Shown in pieces: positions 19,160 through 30,504 of a DNA stretch of 64,000 nt. Below the pieces are notes generated by a model. That model was not told where the DNA came from and did no database searches. It was given only the letters and a program-made list of their open reading frames with translations. Every line of letters begins with the position of its first letter. The stretch's first letter is position 1. Position numbers and translations under genes: made by a program. Source of the stretch: an uncultured Gammaproteobacteria bacterium. Its GTDB lineage: Bacteria; Pseudomonadota; Gammaproteobacteria; HyVt-429. The DNA lies in NCBI GenBank assembly GCA_947259975.1, contig CAMYOD010000078.1:1-64000 (forward strand), in the 5' to 3' direction.

Positions 19160-20782
19160 GTGCTGAATGTAACCGTTCCAGCCAAGGCCGATAAGATTAC
19201 CCGGTCCGTCGAAACCAACGTGCCCGCAACCCGGTCGTGGCTTACCAGTTTGCCCGCACTCGACGTATTTACGAATCTAAACAAGATTCATGCTGCGTTA
19301 CACGCGCTTAACCGGACGAATCTGGCGCCGGGGCACCGCCTGAACCTGCTCGAGGAGTACCGTGATTCGGTGCGCCTGATCTCCCATGAACTCCGCTCAC
19401 GTCAGCGTATCAATGCCGTCCCCGTGCCGCGGCGCAGCAAGGAAGTCATCAATCAGCTACGGGAACTGCATATGGAAATGGCCAATGGTTACAAGATCAT
19501 TCTGGTCGAAATGCAGAACGATAAGCTTGGTAGCTATAACCGCTCACAGTATGCGGTCGCGACGCATCGCGCCATTCGTTATCTGACGCAGGTGCTGCTA
19601 AACGCCTACGAATGTTATGCGCCGGTGCCGAACGGCACGTGGCTCGAGATCCATGAACTTCATGCCTTTGCCCGCAGGCAGGGCATCCACCGCGAACCGG
19701 TCAACGATGTCTATAACACGCCGGAGCCCAAAAACACCGTCGAGCATGCCTACAAGCAGGCTCTGTTGATCGGGCTGTGCGCACCGTATCAACTGCCGCT
19801 GCAAATGATCCATCGCGTCGACCAGTATCTGGACAAGTGGGCCCGCTGGGCGCGCATCTCCCGCTCAAGTGACGATGCCAATACGCAGTGTCGTTTTATT
19901 GTTCACGGCAACGATCATCCCGGTATCGCCGCGAGCTCAAACCTGCAGTCGGCGGCGGCCGGTCAATTCCTCGCTCTGGATACGCGCCCCCTGGTACGTC
20001 AGGTACACCTTCATCTGAAGGCGCGCAACCTGGGTGTCACCTCCCATGACGACGGCCTCGACGAATCCCTTCACAACGCCCATGCCAAAGAGATGTTGCG
20101 TCATCTGGGGATCGCATGGGGCGTCAACCCGACGCGCCGATTCACGCGCGTGGACAAGGACGAACTCTTCGAACTGGCCGTCGGGATTAATGCCACAAAT
20201 TATTATCTCAACGGTGCACGTAAGTTCGAATTGAGCGCGCCCGAATCCGAACGTGAGATCAATATTCCGGTCGCGGGTTCATTCGCTTACCGCGCGCTGG
20301 AAGGCGCCGATGACAAATTCAATATTGTAAGCTGCGACGTAACCGACGAAGGGGCCACTGGATTACGGCTATCGATCCCGGAGCCAAACGGGCTGTGTAT
20401 GCGCGTCGGCGACTGTGTCGGCTTTCGTCCCGCCGGCAAGACCGGTGCCTGGATGGTGGGTCTGATTCGCTGGGTGCGTGATCAGAGCCCCAAACGCATT
20501 GAGATCGGCATACAGAATTTAGCCCCATCCGCAAAACCGGTGGCGCTGCAGCCAATGGTAACGGACGCGCAGCAGACAGAGGATTTCAAGCAAGGTGTAT
20601 TGTTGCCGCCGATTGATATCCTGAAGCAACCGCAGACACTGGTCGCGCAACAAGGTACGTTTCACGCGAACCGCAGCCTGTTCGTCGATACCGGGAACCA
20701 GTTGCGCATGATACGTGCGACGCGATTAGTCGAAAGTACACGCTCGGTCGAGCGATTCGAGTTCGAGTACCTGAAGTCATAA
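19160..20782 (+). CDS. Large cytosolic protein with possible C-terminal PilZ-like domain
   Basis: A 540-aa protein with no signal peptide or membrane segment. Residues 1 to about 330 are mainly helical and I do not recognise them (for example LLEEYRDSVRLISHELRSR, NGYKIILVEMQNDKLGSYNRSQYAVATHRAI). The C-terminal third looks like a beta-barrel: CDVTDEGATGLRLSIPE followed by VGDCVGFRPAGKTGAWMVGLIRWVRDQ resembles the second half of a PilZ domain (D-x-S-x-x-G replaced by DVTDEGATG), but the RxxxR cyclic-di-GMP motif is not obvious. Conserved hypothetical; a role in cyclic-di-GMP sensing is only a guess. A bidirectional terminator follows. Confidence 0.7.
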   Translation: MLNVTVPAKADKITRSVETNVPATRSWLTSLPALDVFTNLNKIHAALHALNRTNLAPGHRLNLLEEYRDSVRLISHELRSRQRINAVPVPRRSKEVINQLRELHMEMANGYKIILVEMQNDKLGSYNRSQYAVATHRAIRYLTQVLLNAYECYAPVPNGTWLEIHELHAFARRQGIHREPVNDVYNTPEPKNTVEHAYKQALLIGLCAPYQLPLQMIHRVDQYLDKWARWARISRSSDDANTQCRFIVHGNDHPGIAASSNLQSAAAGQFLALDTRPLVRQVHLHLKARNLGVTSHDDGLDESLHNAHAKEMLRHLGIAWGVNPTRRFTRVDKDELFELAVGINATNYYLNGARKFELSAPESEREINIPVAGSFAYRALEGADDKFNIVSCDVTDEGATGLRLSIPEPNGLCMRVGDCVGFRPAGKTGAWMVGLIRWVRDQSPKRIEIGIQNLAPSAKPVALQPMVTDAQQTEDFKQGVLLPPIDILKQPQTLVAQQGTFHANRSLFVDTGNQLRMIRATRLVESTRSVERFEFEYLKS

Positions 20783-20791
20783 GCGAGCCAC

Positions 20792-20819
20792 AAAAAAAGG
20801 GCCCCGCGGGGCCCTTTTT
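20792..20819. terminator. Bidirectional rho-independent terminator
   Basis: A7, the perfect stem GGGCCCCGCGGGGCCC (20799-20814) and T5 form a terminator readable from both strands. It separates the 540-aa gene from the convergent LysM gene. Confidence 0.92.
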
Positions 20820-20838
20820 CATACATTACGGCGTGCGC

Positions 20839-21261
20839 TCAATTGCCGCCGAGATAGGCTTTATCCGTGCTCTCCACAACACCCAGCGACCAGGCGCCGC
20901 GATTCTTGGCATGTTTTACCGAGCGCTGAATCTCGCTGGCGGAGGCATTGCGATCGATGGTGAGATTCTGACCGGGATAGATCAGATCCGCGTCCTTGAT
21001 CTGATTCGAGTTGGCCTTGTAAATAAGCGGCCACTGGTAAGGGTTTCCATAAATGCGCGGCATGCTTGAAATGCCCCACAGGTGGTCACCGCGCGCCACG
21101 GTGTAACTGGTGTCCGGGCCGGCAGGTGCCACGGCGGCCGGTGCCGGGGCGGCTTCCGCCGATGCAGCGGCCGGTGCCTTCTTCGCCGCACAACCACTCG
21201 CCAGCGCGACTACGATCATGCCCAGAGCAAAGATTCCTGCGGTATTTACGAGGCGGTTCAT
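20839..21261 (-). CDS. LysM domain lipoprotein
   Basis: A 140-aa lipoprotein: the signal peptide GIFALGMIVVALASGC ends in a lipobox cysteine, then an Ala/Pro-rich linker (about 25-50), then one LysM domain (YTVARGDHLWGISS...YGNPYQWPLIYKANSNQI...DLIYPGQNLTI) that binds peptidoglycan. I chose ATG at 21261 over the one six codons upstream because it directly precedes the signal peptide. Probably an envelope-anchoring or LysM-scaffold protein. Confidence 0.9.
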   Translation of the reverse strand: MNRLVNTAGIFALGMIVVALASGCAAKKAPAAASAEAAPAPAAVAPAGPDTSYTVARGDHLWGISSMPRIYGNPYQWPLIYKANSNQIKDADLIYPGQNLTIDRNASASEIQRSVKHAKNRGAWSLGVVESTDKAYLGGN

Positions 21262-21461
21262 GACAAGCAATTCTCCCAAAGCAATTTATTTGTTTCGATT
21301 TTTAAATCAAAGCCTTACGCTAAGCTACAGCGAAAACTTCTTTTTCCATGGGCAAAAAACTACCATCCTACGTAAGCCCCTGTCAAGAAATAGAAAATTT
21401 CATAAAATGGCCACAGTTCGGTCGCAGCCGTCATACCCACAACGCATCGAGGAGCAACCCA

Positions 21462-22406
<945 letters not shown>

Positions 22407-22407
<1 letters not shown>

Positions 22408-22793
22408 TGTCATCGACCCGGCCCTCGATGTCCTTGCTGCGTACAACCGCCGTCACGAGCTATCTGGGACTCATTGTCCTGACGCTCCTGTGGGAGGGAT
22501 GGCTGGCCCCGGCCGCGGGCGCCGCGCCCGGCTTCTGGCTCACCGTGAAATCGCTGCCGCTGCTTATCCCGCTGTTCGGGGTCTTGCACGACCGACATCG
22601 CGCCTATACCTGGGCATGCCTGTTGGTGCTGGTTTACTTTACTGAAGGTATCGTCATCGCCTTCAGTGAACGGCATGCGGGTCTCGGAATTCACAGCTCT
22701 TTGATTTACGCGATCCTGGAGATCCTGCTGTGTGTCAGCTTCTTCGTTAGCGCCGCCTATCGCACGCGTGCCCTCAGGTCGCGCGGTCTCTGA
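22407..22793 (+). CDS. DUF2069 membrane protein
   Basis: A 128-aa protein with about four membrane helices (for example YLGLIVLTLLWEGWLAP, LPLLIPLFGVLH, ACLLVLVYFTEGIVIAF, AILEILLCVSFFVSAAY), matching DUF2069, which commonly follows wrbA in Gammaproteobacteria. Function unknown. It starts at GTG overlapping the wrbA stop. Its 3' end overlaps the convergent hda gene by 20 nt. Confidence 0.9.
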
Positions 22794-23475
22794 TACGCCG
22801 CACGAAAGGTATCGTAATCCGGCGCTGTTCCTCGAGGGATGCCGCATCAATCTCTTCCAGCCACTGAAACAGTGCTGTAACGTCGCGCGGGAACCGCGCA
22901 AGCACATAGGCCGCGACTTCGTCGGAAAGTTCCAGGCCGCGACTTCGTGCCCGCAACTGCAAGGCATGCTTTTTTTCGCTATCGGATAGACCAATGAGCC
23001 GATACACCAGGCCACGGGCCAGACGCGAGACGAGTTCCGGCATGGCCAGCCCCAGCGCATCCGGCGCCGCAGTGCCGGCGGCGATAAACACACCGCCACC
23101 CTCCCGTACGTTGTCGGCGAGCGTGAACAATGCCGTCTCCCAGTCGCGGCGCCCTGCGATCGCCTGCAGATCGTCGAGACACAGCACCGCATCGGCCAAC
23201 TCAAGGCCCTCCAGGAGATTGACCGAGAGGTCGTTAACTCGCGCCAGCGGCAAATAGATCGTTGGCCGGTCGCGCTCGGCGGCGAGACGACAGCTGGCCT
23301 GCAATAGATGCGTCTTGCCGCTGCCTGCGCTACCCCATAGATAGACTTCTCCGCCACCGCGATGCATGACCGCCGCAGTCAGGCTGGCTACAACCTCTGC
23401 ATTGCGCGGCGAAAAATAATTGTCGAATGAGGAGGTATCGCGCAGCTTGATATCGAGCGTCAGCTGTTGTTGCAT
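22774..23475 (-). CDS. hda: DnaA regulatory inactivator Hda
   Basis: AAA+ protein of 233 aa which, with the DNA-loaded sliding clamp, stimulates ATP hydrolysis by DnaA and so blocks re-initiation of replication. The N-terminal clamp-binding motif QLTL, Walker A GSAGSGKTHL and Walker B VLCLDDLQ are present. The ATG at 23475 is chosen because it puts the clamp motif at the extreme N-terminus; the longer in-frame start at 23586 runs into the upstream gene. It is the third gene of a phosphatidyltransferase, AI-2E permease, hda operon. Confidence 0.94.
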   Translation of the reverse strand: MQQQLTLDIKLRDTSSFDNYFSPRNAEVVASLTAAVMHRGGGEVYLWGSAGSGKTHLLQASCRLAAERDRPTIYLPLARVNDLSVNLLEGLELADAVLCLDDLQAIAGRRDWETALFTLADNVREGGGVFIAAGTAAPDALGLAMPELVSRLARGLVYRLIGLSDSEKKHALQLRARSRGLELSDEVAAYVLARFPRDVTALFQWLEEIDAASLEEQRRITIPFVRRIRDRAT

Positions 23476-23479
23476 TCCC

Positions 23480-24532
23480 TCAGTCCTGATACAGCGCACT
23501 CGTTTGGTAGCGAGTGTGAAGGTCCCTGAGCCAGACCATCGCCGCGGCCGCGGCCGGCAAAGCGAGTAATACACCGGTAAAGCCAAAGAGTTGGCCGCCG
23601 GCCATCACGGCAAAGATCACGGCCACCGGGTGCAAACCGACCCGATCGCCGACCAGGTAAGGTGTCAGCACCATGCTTTCGAGCATCTGCCCGATACCGA
23701 ATACCAGAAGCACCCAGAGCAACGGGGTAAACTCCTGAAATTGCAGAATCGCGCCGACGCCCGCAGCCAGCAGGCCGACGATGAACCCGAGGTAGGGCAC
23801 GAAACTCACCAGCCCGGCGGCAACGCCGATGGGTAGCGCGAGATCCAGCCCGATCACCAGTAGTCCTAACGAATAAATGGCACCCAGGCTGAGCATGACC
23901 AGAAACTGCCCGCGCAGGAAGGCCGCCAACACACCGTCAGTCTCCTGTGCGAGTGTGCTCATCGACTTTTCATAACGTCGCGGAATTAGATCGTGGACCC
24001 GTGCGACGATATGATCCCAGTCCCGCAGGAGATAGAACGTTACAACCGGTACCAGGATAAGGTTCGCAAACCAGAGCCCAATGCTGACGCCGGAACGGGT
24101 CACGTAGGCGACGAAGCGGCCCACCCAGCCACCGACATCCTGCCAGTTCGCCACGATCTGTTTCTTGACCGTCTCGAGATCGATTACGGCCGTCTCGATC
24201 CCGAACGTAGCCTGCAGCCAGGGCGCGAGGGTGGATTGCAGCCAATCCAGATAACCGGGCACCTTACCGGCGAAGATTACGATCTGCTGCTGCATGCGTG
24301 GGACCAGCACGAGCAGCGACACCAGCAGGATAATGCTCAATATGACGAACACCACGATGACCGCGGCGGTTCGGTTGAACTTACGCGCCTCCAGACGATC
24401 GACGAAGGGATCGAACAGATAAGCAAGCAGTGCCGATATAAGGAAGGGTGTAAGGATGGGCGCGAGCAGATATACCAGGTAGCCGAAAACGCCCGCAGCA
24501 AGCAGCGCAATCAATGTGGTGCGCGTGTCCAT
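23480..24532 (-). CDS. AI-2E family transporter (PerM/YdiK-type permease)
   Basis: A 350-aa inner-membrane protein with the AI-2E exporter family pattern: N-terminal helices (LIALLAAGVFGYLVYLLAP, VIVVFVILSIILLVSLLVLVP), a cytoplasmic or periplasmic helical region and C-terminal helices around VPYLGFIVGLLAAGVG and PYLVGDRVGLHPVAVIFAVMAGGQLFGF. The transported substrate is unknown; homologues have been linked to autoinducer-2 or sodium/proton exchange. The start overlaps the upstream stop (ATGA) and hda follows after 4 nt. This neighbourhood is conserved in Gammaproteobacteria. Confidence 0.92.
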   Translation of the reverse strand: MDTRTTLIALLAAGVFGYLVYLLAPILTPFLISALLAYLFDPFVDRLEARKFNRTAAVIVVFVILSIILLVSLLVLVPRMQQQIVIFAGKVPGYLDWLQSTLAPWLQATFGIETAVIDLETVKKQIVANWQDVGGWVGRFVAYVTRSGVSIGLWFANLILVPVVTFYLLRDWDHIVARVHDLIPRRYEKSMSTLAQETDGVLAAFLRGQFLVMLSLGAIYSLGLLVIGLDLALPIGVAAGLVSFVPYLGFIVGLLAAGVGAILQFQEFTPLLWVLLVFGIGQMLESMVLTPYLVGDRVGLHPVAVIFAVMAGGQLFGFTGVLLALPAAAAAMVWLRDLHTRYQTSALYQD

Positions 24533-25092
24533 CACTCCGTCTCCGATTCCGTCGCCGCCTGAACATCCTTTTTGATGATCCAGACCCAAAGATAATGGCT
24601 ACCGCTGGCAATCGTAGATACCATGACCACGATAATCAGCGCGGCGATGAGCCCGTCCAGCGCCAAACCGAAGGCTTGCACCGCAAGGATGAGGACGATC
24701 AGGCTGATCTGGGCAAATGTATTAAATTTGCTCAGGTAGCTGGGCCGCATCTGCACCGGACCGTACATGCTCACATACATGAGATACCCGCCGATTATCA
24801 GCAAATCGCGAAACGCCACGGTCACCATCAGCCACAGCGGGATGTGACCCAGCACGGTGAGCATGACGTAGGCACTGATTAGCAGAAGCTTATCGGCCAA
24901 CGGGTCCAATACCGCGCCGACCTGGCTCACGTAGCCAAAGCGCTTGGCGATGAAGCCATCGAGACCATCGGAAATGCCCGCGATGATGAAGACCAGGAAG
25001 GCGCCAATGTAGTGCTGCTCATTCAGCAGCAACACCAGCGCCGGCGCCATGGCAATCCGGAACAGTGTGATAATATTCGGTAGGTAAGACAT
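24532..25092 (-). CDS. CDP-alcohol phosphatidyltransferase
   Basis: A 186-aa inner-membrane enzyme of phospholipid synthesis. The signature is SDGLDGFIAKRFGYVSQVG followed by LDPLADK, matching the DG..AR...G...D...D motif with Lys in place of the usual Arg. Four to six membrane helices are predicted. It may be a PgsA-type phosphatidylglycerophosphate synthase, but other CDP-alcohols are possible. It is the first gene of the operon with the AI-2E permease and hda. Confidence 0.87.
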   Translation of the reverse strand: MSYLPNIITLFRIAMAPALVLLLNEQHYIGAFLVFIIAGISDGLDGFIAKRFGYVSQVGAVLDPLADKLLLISAYVMLTVLGHIPLWLMVTVAFRDLLIIGGYLMYVSMYGPVQMRPSYLSKFNTFAQISLIVLILAVQAFGLALDGLIAALIIVVMVSTIASGSHYLWVWIIKKDVQAATESETE

Positions 25093-25172
25093 GTCCCCGG
25101 GTTCTGTAACTTATTGTGCCGCAAGCATTTGTTCTAATACGATAACACAAGTTTGAAACCAAGGAGTCCTGC

Positions 25173-26213
25173 GTGCCGAATCCCAAGACCAAGTCACTGA
25201 GCTATCGCGACGCCGGCGTCGATATCGACGCCGGCGATGCGTTGGTCGAGGCCATCAAGCCCATCGCGAAACGGACGCGGCGCACCGGCTGCCTCGATGC
25301 CCTCGGCGGATTCGGCGCCATGTTCGAGATCCCCGGGAAATTCAAGGAACCGGTCCTGGTGTCCGGCACCGACGGGGTCGGCACCAAACTGAAGCTCGCC
25401 ATCACAGCAGACAGGCACGACACCATAGGCATCGATCTGGTCGCGATGTGCGTCAACGATATTATCGTGCAAGGCGCCGAACCGCTGTTTTTCCTCGACT
25501 ATTTCGCCACCGGTCGACTCGAGCCCGCGACCGCGACCGCCGTCATCACGGGTATCGGCCGTGGCTGCGAATTGGCCGGCGCCGCCCTGATCGGCGGCGA
25601 AACGGCGGAAATGCCGGGTATGTATGCCGCGGGTGACTATGACCTCGCCGGTTTTTGCGTGGGGGCGGTGGAGAAAAGCGCCATCATCGACGGCCGCGAC
25701 GTTCGCCCCGGCGACCAGATTATCGGCCTGACGTCATCCGGCCCGCATTCAAACGGTTATTCACTTATACGCAAGATTGTCGCGGAATCGAATGCGGCCT
25801 GGGATGACGATTTTCAGGGTCGACCCCTGGTAGACGTGTTACTCGAACCAACGGTGATCTATGTGAAATCCCTGCTCGCACTGATGCAGGATGTACGCGT
25901 TCGTGCCCTGGCACATATTACCGGCGGCGGCATCCCCGGCAACCTGGTCCGGGTGCTGCGCCCCGGCGCCCAGGCGGTCATCGATAGCCGGAGCTGGCGG
26001 CGGGCGGCGATCTTTGACTGGCTGCAGGAGCACGGCGGCGTTGCGGATGACGAAATGTATCGAACCTTCAATTGTGGCATCGGCATGATCATGATTGTAG
26101 GCGCCGAAGATGTCGATCGCAGTCTGGCGATTTTAACGGAACAACGCCAGCCGGCCTCAGTGATCGGCGAGATCCGTGCGCACACCGGAGACGATCACGT
26201 TGTCATCACCTGA
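25173..26213 (+). CDS. purM: Phosphoribosylformylglycinamidine cyclo-ligase
   Basis: AIR synthetase, step five of purine synthesis: it cyclises FGAM to AIR using ATP. The 346-aa length is normal. Signature regions are [37 protein letters not shown] and [17 protein letters not shown]. It starts at GTG after AAGGAG. purN overlaps its end. The intergenic region to the divergent phosphatidyltransferase gene holds a possible promoter (TTATTG, 18 nt, TAATAC at 25135), which is only weakly supported. Confidence 0.97.
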   Translation: MPNPKTKSLSYRDAGVDIDAGDALVEAIKPIAKRTRRTGCLDALGGFGAMFEIPGKFKEPVLVSGTDGVGTKLKLAITADRHDTIGIDLVAMCVNDIIVQGAEPLFFLDYFATGRLEPATATAVITGIGRGCELAGAALIGGETAEMPGMYAAGDYDLAGFCVGAVEKSAIIDGRDVRPGDQIIGLTSSGPHSNGYSLIRKIVAESNAAWDDDFQGRPLVDVLLEPTVIYVKSLLALMQDVRVRALAHITGGGIPGNLVRVLRPGAQAVIDSRSWRRAAIFDWLQEHGGVADDEMYRTFNCGIGMIMIVGAEDVDRSLAILTEQRQPASVIGEIRAHTGDDHVVIT

Positions 26214-26883
26214 TCCCACTAAACCCTTGCCGCTGGTCGTACTTATCTCGGGACGGGGCAGTAATCTACAAGCGATCATTGACGCGATACAGGTCGGCAC
26301 GCTCAACGCCGAGATTCGCGCGGTGATCAGCAACGTGCCTGACGTCGCGGGCCTCGACCGCGCTCAGGCGGCCGGTATTCCAACGCAGGTGCTCGACCAC
26401 AGCAAGTTTGACGATCGAGAAGCGTTTGATTCCGCACTGATCGAACTCATCGACCGGTTCGCGCCCGAGCTGCTCGTGCTGGCGGGATTCATGCGCGTGC
26501 TGTCACCGAGATTCGTGCGGCATTTTGCCGGTCGCATGTTCAATATTCACCCGTCATTGTTGCCCGAGTTTCGCGGTTTGAACACTCACGCACGTGCGCT
26601 CGCCGCCAAGCGCTCACGGCATGGCGCCAGCGTGCATTTCGTCACCGAGGACCTGGACGGCGGCCCCATTGTGGCTCAGGCCAGCGTGCCGGTGTTTGAC
26701 GGCGATACACCCGACGCGCTGGCGACGCGTGTCCTCGAACAGGAACATCGAATATTACCGCAAGCGATCCGCTGGTTCGGCGAGGGACGCCTCACGATCC
26801 ACGGTGATGAGGTTTGGCTGGACGGTGCGCTACGACCGGAACAAGGGCTGCAGCGCCCATTACGGGAAGAAGCGGCCCGCTAG
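26200..26883 (+). CDS. purN: Phosphoribosylglycinamide formyltransferase
   Basis: Folate-dependent GAR transformylase, step three of purine synthesis. Catalytic residues lie in [22 protein letters not shown] (Asn, His) and [10 protein letters not shown] (Asp). Of two non-ATG starts, TTG at 26200 has GGAG nine nt upstream and gives the usual N-terminus, while GTG at 26176 lacks a site. The start overlaps the purM coding end, indicating coupling. A DUF3108 gene follows after 15 nt. Confidence 0.95.
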   Translation: MSSPDPTKPLPLVVLISGRGSNLQAIIDAIQVGTLNAEIRAVISNVPDVAGLDRAQAAGIPTQVLDHSKFDDREAFDSALIELIDRFAPELLVLAGFMRVLSPRFVRHFAGRMFNIHPSLLPEFRGLNTHARALAAKRSRHGASVHFVTEDLDGGPIVAQASVPVFDGDTPDALATRVLEQEHRILPQAIRWFGEGRLTIHGDEVWLDGALRPEQGLQRPLREEAAR

Positions 26884-26898
26884 TCGCTGCCAATTCTC

Positions 26899-27591
26899 AT
26901 GTCGCGTCAGTTTTGTTTCGTATTGATGATGGTCTTGCCGCTCGGCGTGTGGGGCGCGGCATTACCGGACCGACTGGAAACAGACTACACCTTGCGCTCG
27001 GGAAACCTGAAACTTGGTTCACTCACACGGGCCCTGTGGCGCAAAGGCGAGGGCTATCGCTTCGTCGCGCGGACGAAACCGTCGGGACTGGGCAAGATCC
27101 TGACCGATGGTGAGCTTCGCGAAGAAGGTGAATTTAACGTCATCGACGGTGTGGTCCGGCCCGCGTACTACCGACAGGAGCGCTCCGGCGAGAAAAGCTA
27201 CGTTCGCCACGTCGAGTTCGACTGGGCGGCCAGTCTGTTGCGATTTGCGGATGGCCGCCAGGAACCGCTGCCGGCCAACACGCAAGATGCCGGCAGCATC
27301 GCCTATGCCCTCATGCTGAGCCCGCCGGTGAGCGGATCGCCCCACGAGGTTCATGTGACAAACGGGAAGCGACTGAAGAAATACACCTACCAGAGAGTGG
27401 ACGAGGAAAGAATCACGACCCCGCTCGGCGAGTTCGATACCGTACGCATCGTGCGTGAGAATCCAAGGCGCAAAGAAACCGTAACCCTGTGGTATGCGCC
27501 GGCAAAGGGAAATTTAACGCTCAAGATTCGCAAGGAACGGGAGGGACGACCCACCACGACCCTGATGATTGACCGCCTGGCGGGCCTGTGA
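26899..27591 (+). CDS. DUF3108 exported protein
   Basis: A 230-aa predicted periplasmic protein with a signal peptide (FVLMMVLPLGVWGA) and a beta-rich body typical of DUF3108 (RLETDYTLRSGNLKLGS; TYQRVDEERITTPLGEFDTVRIVREN; WYAPAKGNLTLKIRKE). DUF3108 proteins commonly follow purN in Gammaproteobacteria; their function is unknown, though some are lipocalin-like. It converges on clpA with a 13-nt gap and no visible strong terminator. Confidence 0.9.
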   Translation: MSRQFCFVLMMVLPLGVWGAALPDRLETDYTLRSGNLKLGSLTRALWRKGEGYRFVARTKPSGLGKILTDGELREEGEFNVIDGVVRPAYYRQERSGEKSYVRHVEFDWAASLLRFADGRQEPLPANTQDAGSIAYALMLSPPVSGSPHEVHVTNGKRLKKYTYQRVDEERITTPLGEFDTVRIVRENPRRKETVTLWYAPAKGNLTLKIRKEREGRPTTTLMIDRLAGL

Positions 27592-27604
27592 CGATTTCCG
27601 CGCC

Positions 27605-29866
27605 CTAGTGCGCTTTTGAATCGAACTCCGCCACGAGATCATCGTCCTGCTCTGTTATACGGACGTGGCCGCCCGCGGCCAGCTTGCCGAACAGCAGCTC
27701 CTCGGCCAGGATCTTCTTGATCTTCTCCTGTATCAACCGTTCCATAGGCCGCGCACCCATGGCGCGATCGTAGCCGTTGACCGCCAGCCAGCGCCGGGCG
27801 CCGGCATCGACCTCGAGTGTCACCTTCTTGTCGACAAGCTGATGCTCGACTTCGATGAGGAATTTATCCACCACGTGCCTGATCGTGTCCTCATCAAGTG
27901 CGGCAAACGGAATGATCGTATCGAGACGATTTCTGAATTCGGGCGAGAACATTCGCTTGATCGCCTCCAGATCATCGCCACTATGATCCTGCGGCTTAAA
28001 GCCCATACTGGATCGCGCCATCTGTTCGGCGCCCGCATTCGTTGTCATGACAATGATGACATTGCGAAAATCCGCTTTGCGACCGTTATTGTCGGTCAAG
28101 GTACCATGATCCATTACCTGCAAGAGCAGGTTAAAGACGTCCGGATGCGCCTTCTCGATTTCGTCGAGTAACAATACGGCGTGCGGGTGCTTGATGATCT
28201 GCTCTGTCAGTAATCCACCCTGGTCAAAGCCCACATACCCCGGCGGTGCGCCGATCAAACGCGAGACTGTGTGGCGCTCCATATACTCGGACATATCGAA
28301 TCGAATCAATTCGATTCCGAGGGTATGTGCAAGCTGGCGCGTGACCTCCGTCTTGCCAACGCCGGTCGGCCCCGAGAATAGAAAGGATGCAATTGGCTTA
28401 TCGCTGCGGCCGAGACCGGAGCGTGCCATCTTTATCGCGGAGGATAACGCATCGATCGCCTTGTCCTGGCCGAAGACGACCAGCCGTAAATCCCGCTCCA
28501 GGCTCTGCAATGCATTCTTGTCCGAGGCGGACACGTTCTTCGGCGGAATGCGCGCCATCTTGGCCACGATCCCCTCAATATCCGCGAGCCCGACCGTCTT
28601 TTTGCGTTTACTCACCGGCACCAGGTGCACATGCGCCCCGGCCTCGTCGATGACATCGATAGCCTTGTCCGGCAAGTGCCGCTCATTGATATAACGTGCC
28701 GAGAGTTCCGCTGCACCGCGCAGGGCCTGGCGGGTATATTTCACGCCGTGGTGTTCCTCGAAACGGGATTTAAGGCCGCGCAGGATTTGCACGGTCTCCT
28801 CGACGCTCGGTTCTTCGACATCCACCTTCTGGAAGCGGCGCGAGAGGGCCCGGTCTTTTTCGAAAATTCCACGGTACTCCTGGTAGGTGGTTGACCCGAT
28901 GCAACGCAGCTCACCGCTGCCCAGAATCGGCTTGAGCAGATTCGAGGCGTCCATGGTGCCGCCGGATGCGGCACCGGCGCCGATCACGGTATGTATCTCG
29001 TCGATAAACAGGATTGCGTTCTCCTGCCCCTGCAACTCCTTGAGCACGCCTTTGAGTCGCTGCTCGAAGTCGCCGCGGTATTTGGTGCCCGCCAACAAGG
29101 CACCCATATCCAGCGAATAAATGACGCTGCCGTGAAGGATCTCAGGCACTTTGTCCTCGACAATCCGCTTCGCCAGACCCTCCGCCAGCGCGGTCTTGCC
29201 GACCCCGGCCTCCCCCACATACAGCGGGTTGTTCTTGCGCCGTCGGCACAATATCTGGATCGTGCGCTCGATTTCGTTTTCACGCCCAATGAGTGGATCG
29301 ATTCGTCCCTGCTCCGCCAACACGTTGAGATTGACCGCAAAGGCTTCGAGCGGACTACTCTGCGCCCCACCCTGTGCCCCACCCTGCACCTCCGCGCCAT
29401 CCGACGCCGGCAGGCCTGCGCTCTCGCCGCCCGGCACCTTGGTAATGCCATGGGAGATATAGTTGACGACGTCAAAGCGCGTGATGTCCTGCGTCTCGAG
29501 ATAGTAAGCCGCATTGGAGTCCTTCTCGCTGAAGATGGCGACGAGGACGTTCGCGCCATCAACCTCTTTCTGGCCGGAACTGCGCACGTGCAGGATGGCG
29601 CGCTGGATGACGCGTTGGAAGCCAAGAGTCGGCTGCGTATCGGCCTGACTTTCGCTCGGCAACACGGGAATGTTGCTGTCAAGAAACTCGTCCAGGTTTT
29701 TGCGCAGCTCGGCGATATTGCCGCCACAGGCAGTGATCACCCGCGCCGCCGACGGATTGTCCAGCAACGCCATTAATAGATGTTCCACCGCCACATATTC
29801 ATGACGTTGCTCGCGTGCCTGCTCGATGGCCGAATTCAGCGAGAATTCAAGTTCGTGAGATAGCAT
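27605..29866 (-). CDS. clpA: ATP-dependent Clp protease ATP-binding subunit ClpA
   Basis: Hsp100 unfoldase of 753 aa that feeds substrates, including N-degron proteins delivered by ClpS, into ClpP. The N-domain (about 1-145) is followed by two AAA+ modules with Walker A motifs [13 protein letters not shown] and [14 protein letters not shown], and Walker [10 protein letters not shown] and [14 protein letters not shown] Gln/Gly linker between N-domain and first module (about 150-170) is somewhat repetitive. The ATG at 29866 overlaps the clpS stop as ATGA, so the two are translationally coupled; a GTG codon just upstream is less likely. Confidence 0.97.
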   Translation of the reverse strand: MLSHELEFSLNSAIEQAREQRHEYVAVEHLLMALLDNPSAARVITACGGNIAELRKNLDEFLDSNIPVLPSESQADTQPTLGFQRVIQRAILHVRSSGQKEVDGANVLVAIFSEKDSNAAYYLETQDITRFDVVNYISHGITKVPGGESAGLPASDGAEVQGGAQGGAQSSPLEAFAVNLNVLAEQGRIDPLIGRENEIERTIQILCRRRKNNPLYVGEAGVGKTALAEGLAKRIVEDKVPEILHGSVIYSLDMGALLAGTKYRGDFEQRLKGVLKELQGQENAILFIDEIHTVIGAGAASGGTMDASNLLKPILGSGELRCIGSTTYQEYRGIFEKDRALSRRFQKVDVEEPSVEETVQILRGLKSRFEEHHGVKYTRQALRGAAELSARYINERHLPDKAIDVIDEAGAHVHLVPVSKRKKTVGLADIEGIVAKMARIPPKNVSASDKNALQSLERDLRLVVFGQDKAIDALSSAIKMARSGLGRSDKPIASFLFSGPTGVGKTEVTRQLAHTLGIELIRFDMSEYMERHTVSRLIGAPPGYVGFDQGGLLTEQIIKHPHAVLLLDEIEKAHPDVFNLLLQVMDHGTLTDNNGRKADFRNVIIVMTTNAGAEQMARSSMGFKPQDHSGDDLEAIKRMFSPEFRNRLDTIIPFAALDEDTIRHVVDKFLIEVEHQLVDKKVTLEVDAGARRWLAVNGYDRAMGARPMERLIQEKIKKILAEELLFGKLAAGGHVRITEQDDDLVAEFDSKAH

Positions 29867-30183
29867 CACTCAGGCTCCATAGTGCACTGCAGTGGGTGTT
29901 GGTGGTCCTGCGAGAAATCCATTACCTGCTTGACCTTTGTCTCCGCAACTTCACGCGTAAACACACCGCAGACACCCATGCCCTTGGTGTGAACTTGCAA
30001 CATTATGCGCACCGCATCTTCATGTCGCTTGTTGAAAAACTGCTCGAGTATAGCGACGACGAACTCCATCGGTGTGTAGTCGTCGTTTAACAGCATTACC
30101 TTATATAGGCCCGGCCGCTTCAGCTTCGGCTTGGTCTCTTCGACAACCAGACCATCTTGATCAAAGGTAGTTTTTTCGCTCAT
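29866..30183 (-). CDS. clpS: ATP-dependent Clp protease adaptor ClpS
   Basis: A 105-aa N-recognin that delivers proteins with destabilising N-terminal residues to ClpA. The core motif [18 protein letters not shown] and the binding-pocket residues around [19 protein letters not shown] are present. The ATG at 30183 gives the normal length; the in-frame ATG at 30246 adds 21 basic residues with no ribosome site. It is the first gene of clpS-clpA, divergent from the cold-shock gene. Confidence 0.96.
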   Translation of the reverse strand: MSEKTTFDQDGLVVEETKPKLKRPGLYKVMLLNDDYTPMEFVVAILEQFFNKRHEDAVRIMLQVHTKGMGVCGVFTREVAETKVKQVMDFSQDHQHPLQCTMEPE

Positions 30184-30504
30184 TCCAGTTCTACGGTCAC
30201 AGCCCTTATACACTTTAAATTTTGCGTCTATCTTGCGAAATTTCAAGCCTATTCTTACCGAGGATATGCCCGTAGCTGCCCCAATAACCCGTGTTAAATC
30301 AGCGACTTTCTTGACTTATCGCCAAAAACACGGAACATGAAAAACTTCCTCCGCGGGATTCTGCGCCGCCCGACTGCGGCGGCCGGGCCGTAATCCTGCG
30401 AGGGCCCACGTGCCCTGCCACGTGCTTCACTATAGCTAGAAAGCCGAATCACGCCAATTTGGAAGGAGACCGAGTGTCTCGCACAAAACAAATGGAGGAA
30501 GCTT
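30184..30504. other. Divergent clpS/csp intergenic region with csp leader
   Basis: About 320 nt with no gene. TTGACT at 30311 is a possible -35 but has only a poor -10 after it. GC-rich inverted repeats occur around 30365-30390 (CCGCCCGACTGCGGCGG) and two CACGTG palindromes at 30407-30426. A long structured 5' leader is usual for cold-shock mRNAs, which fits the position. Confidence 0.45.
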
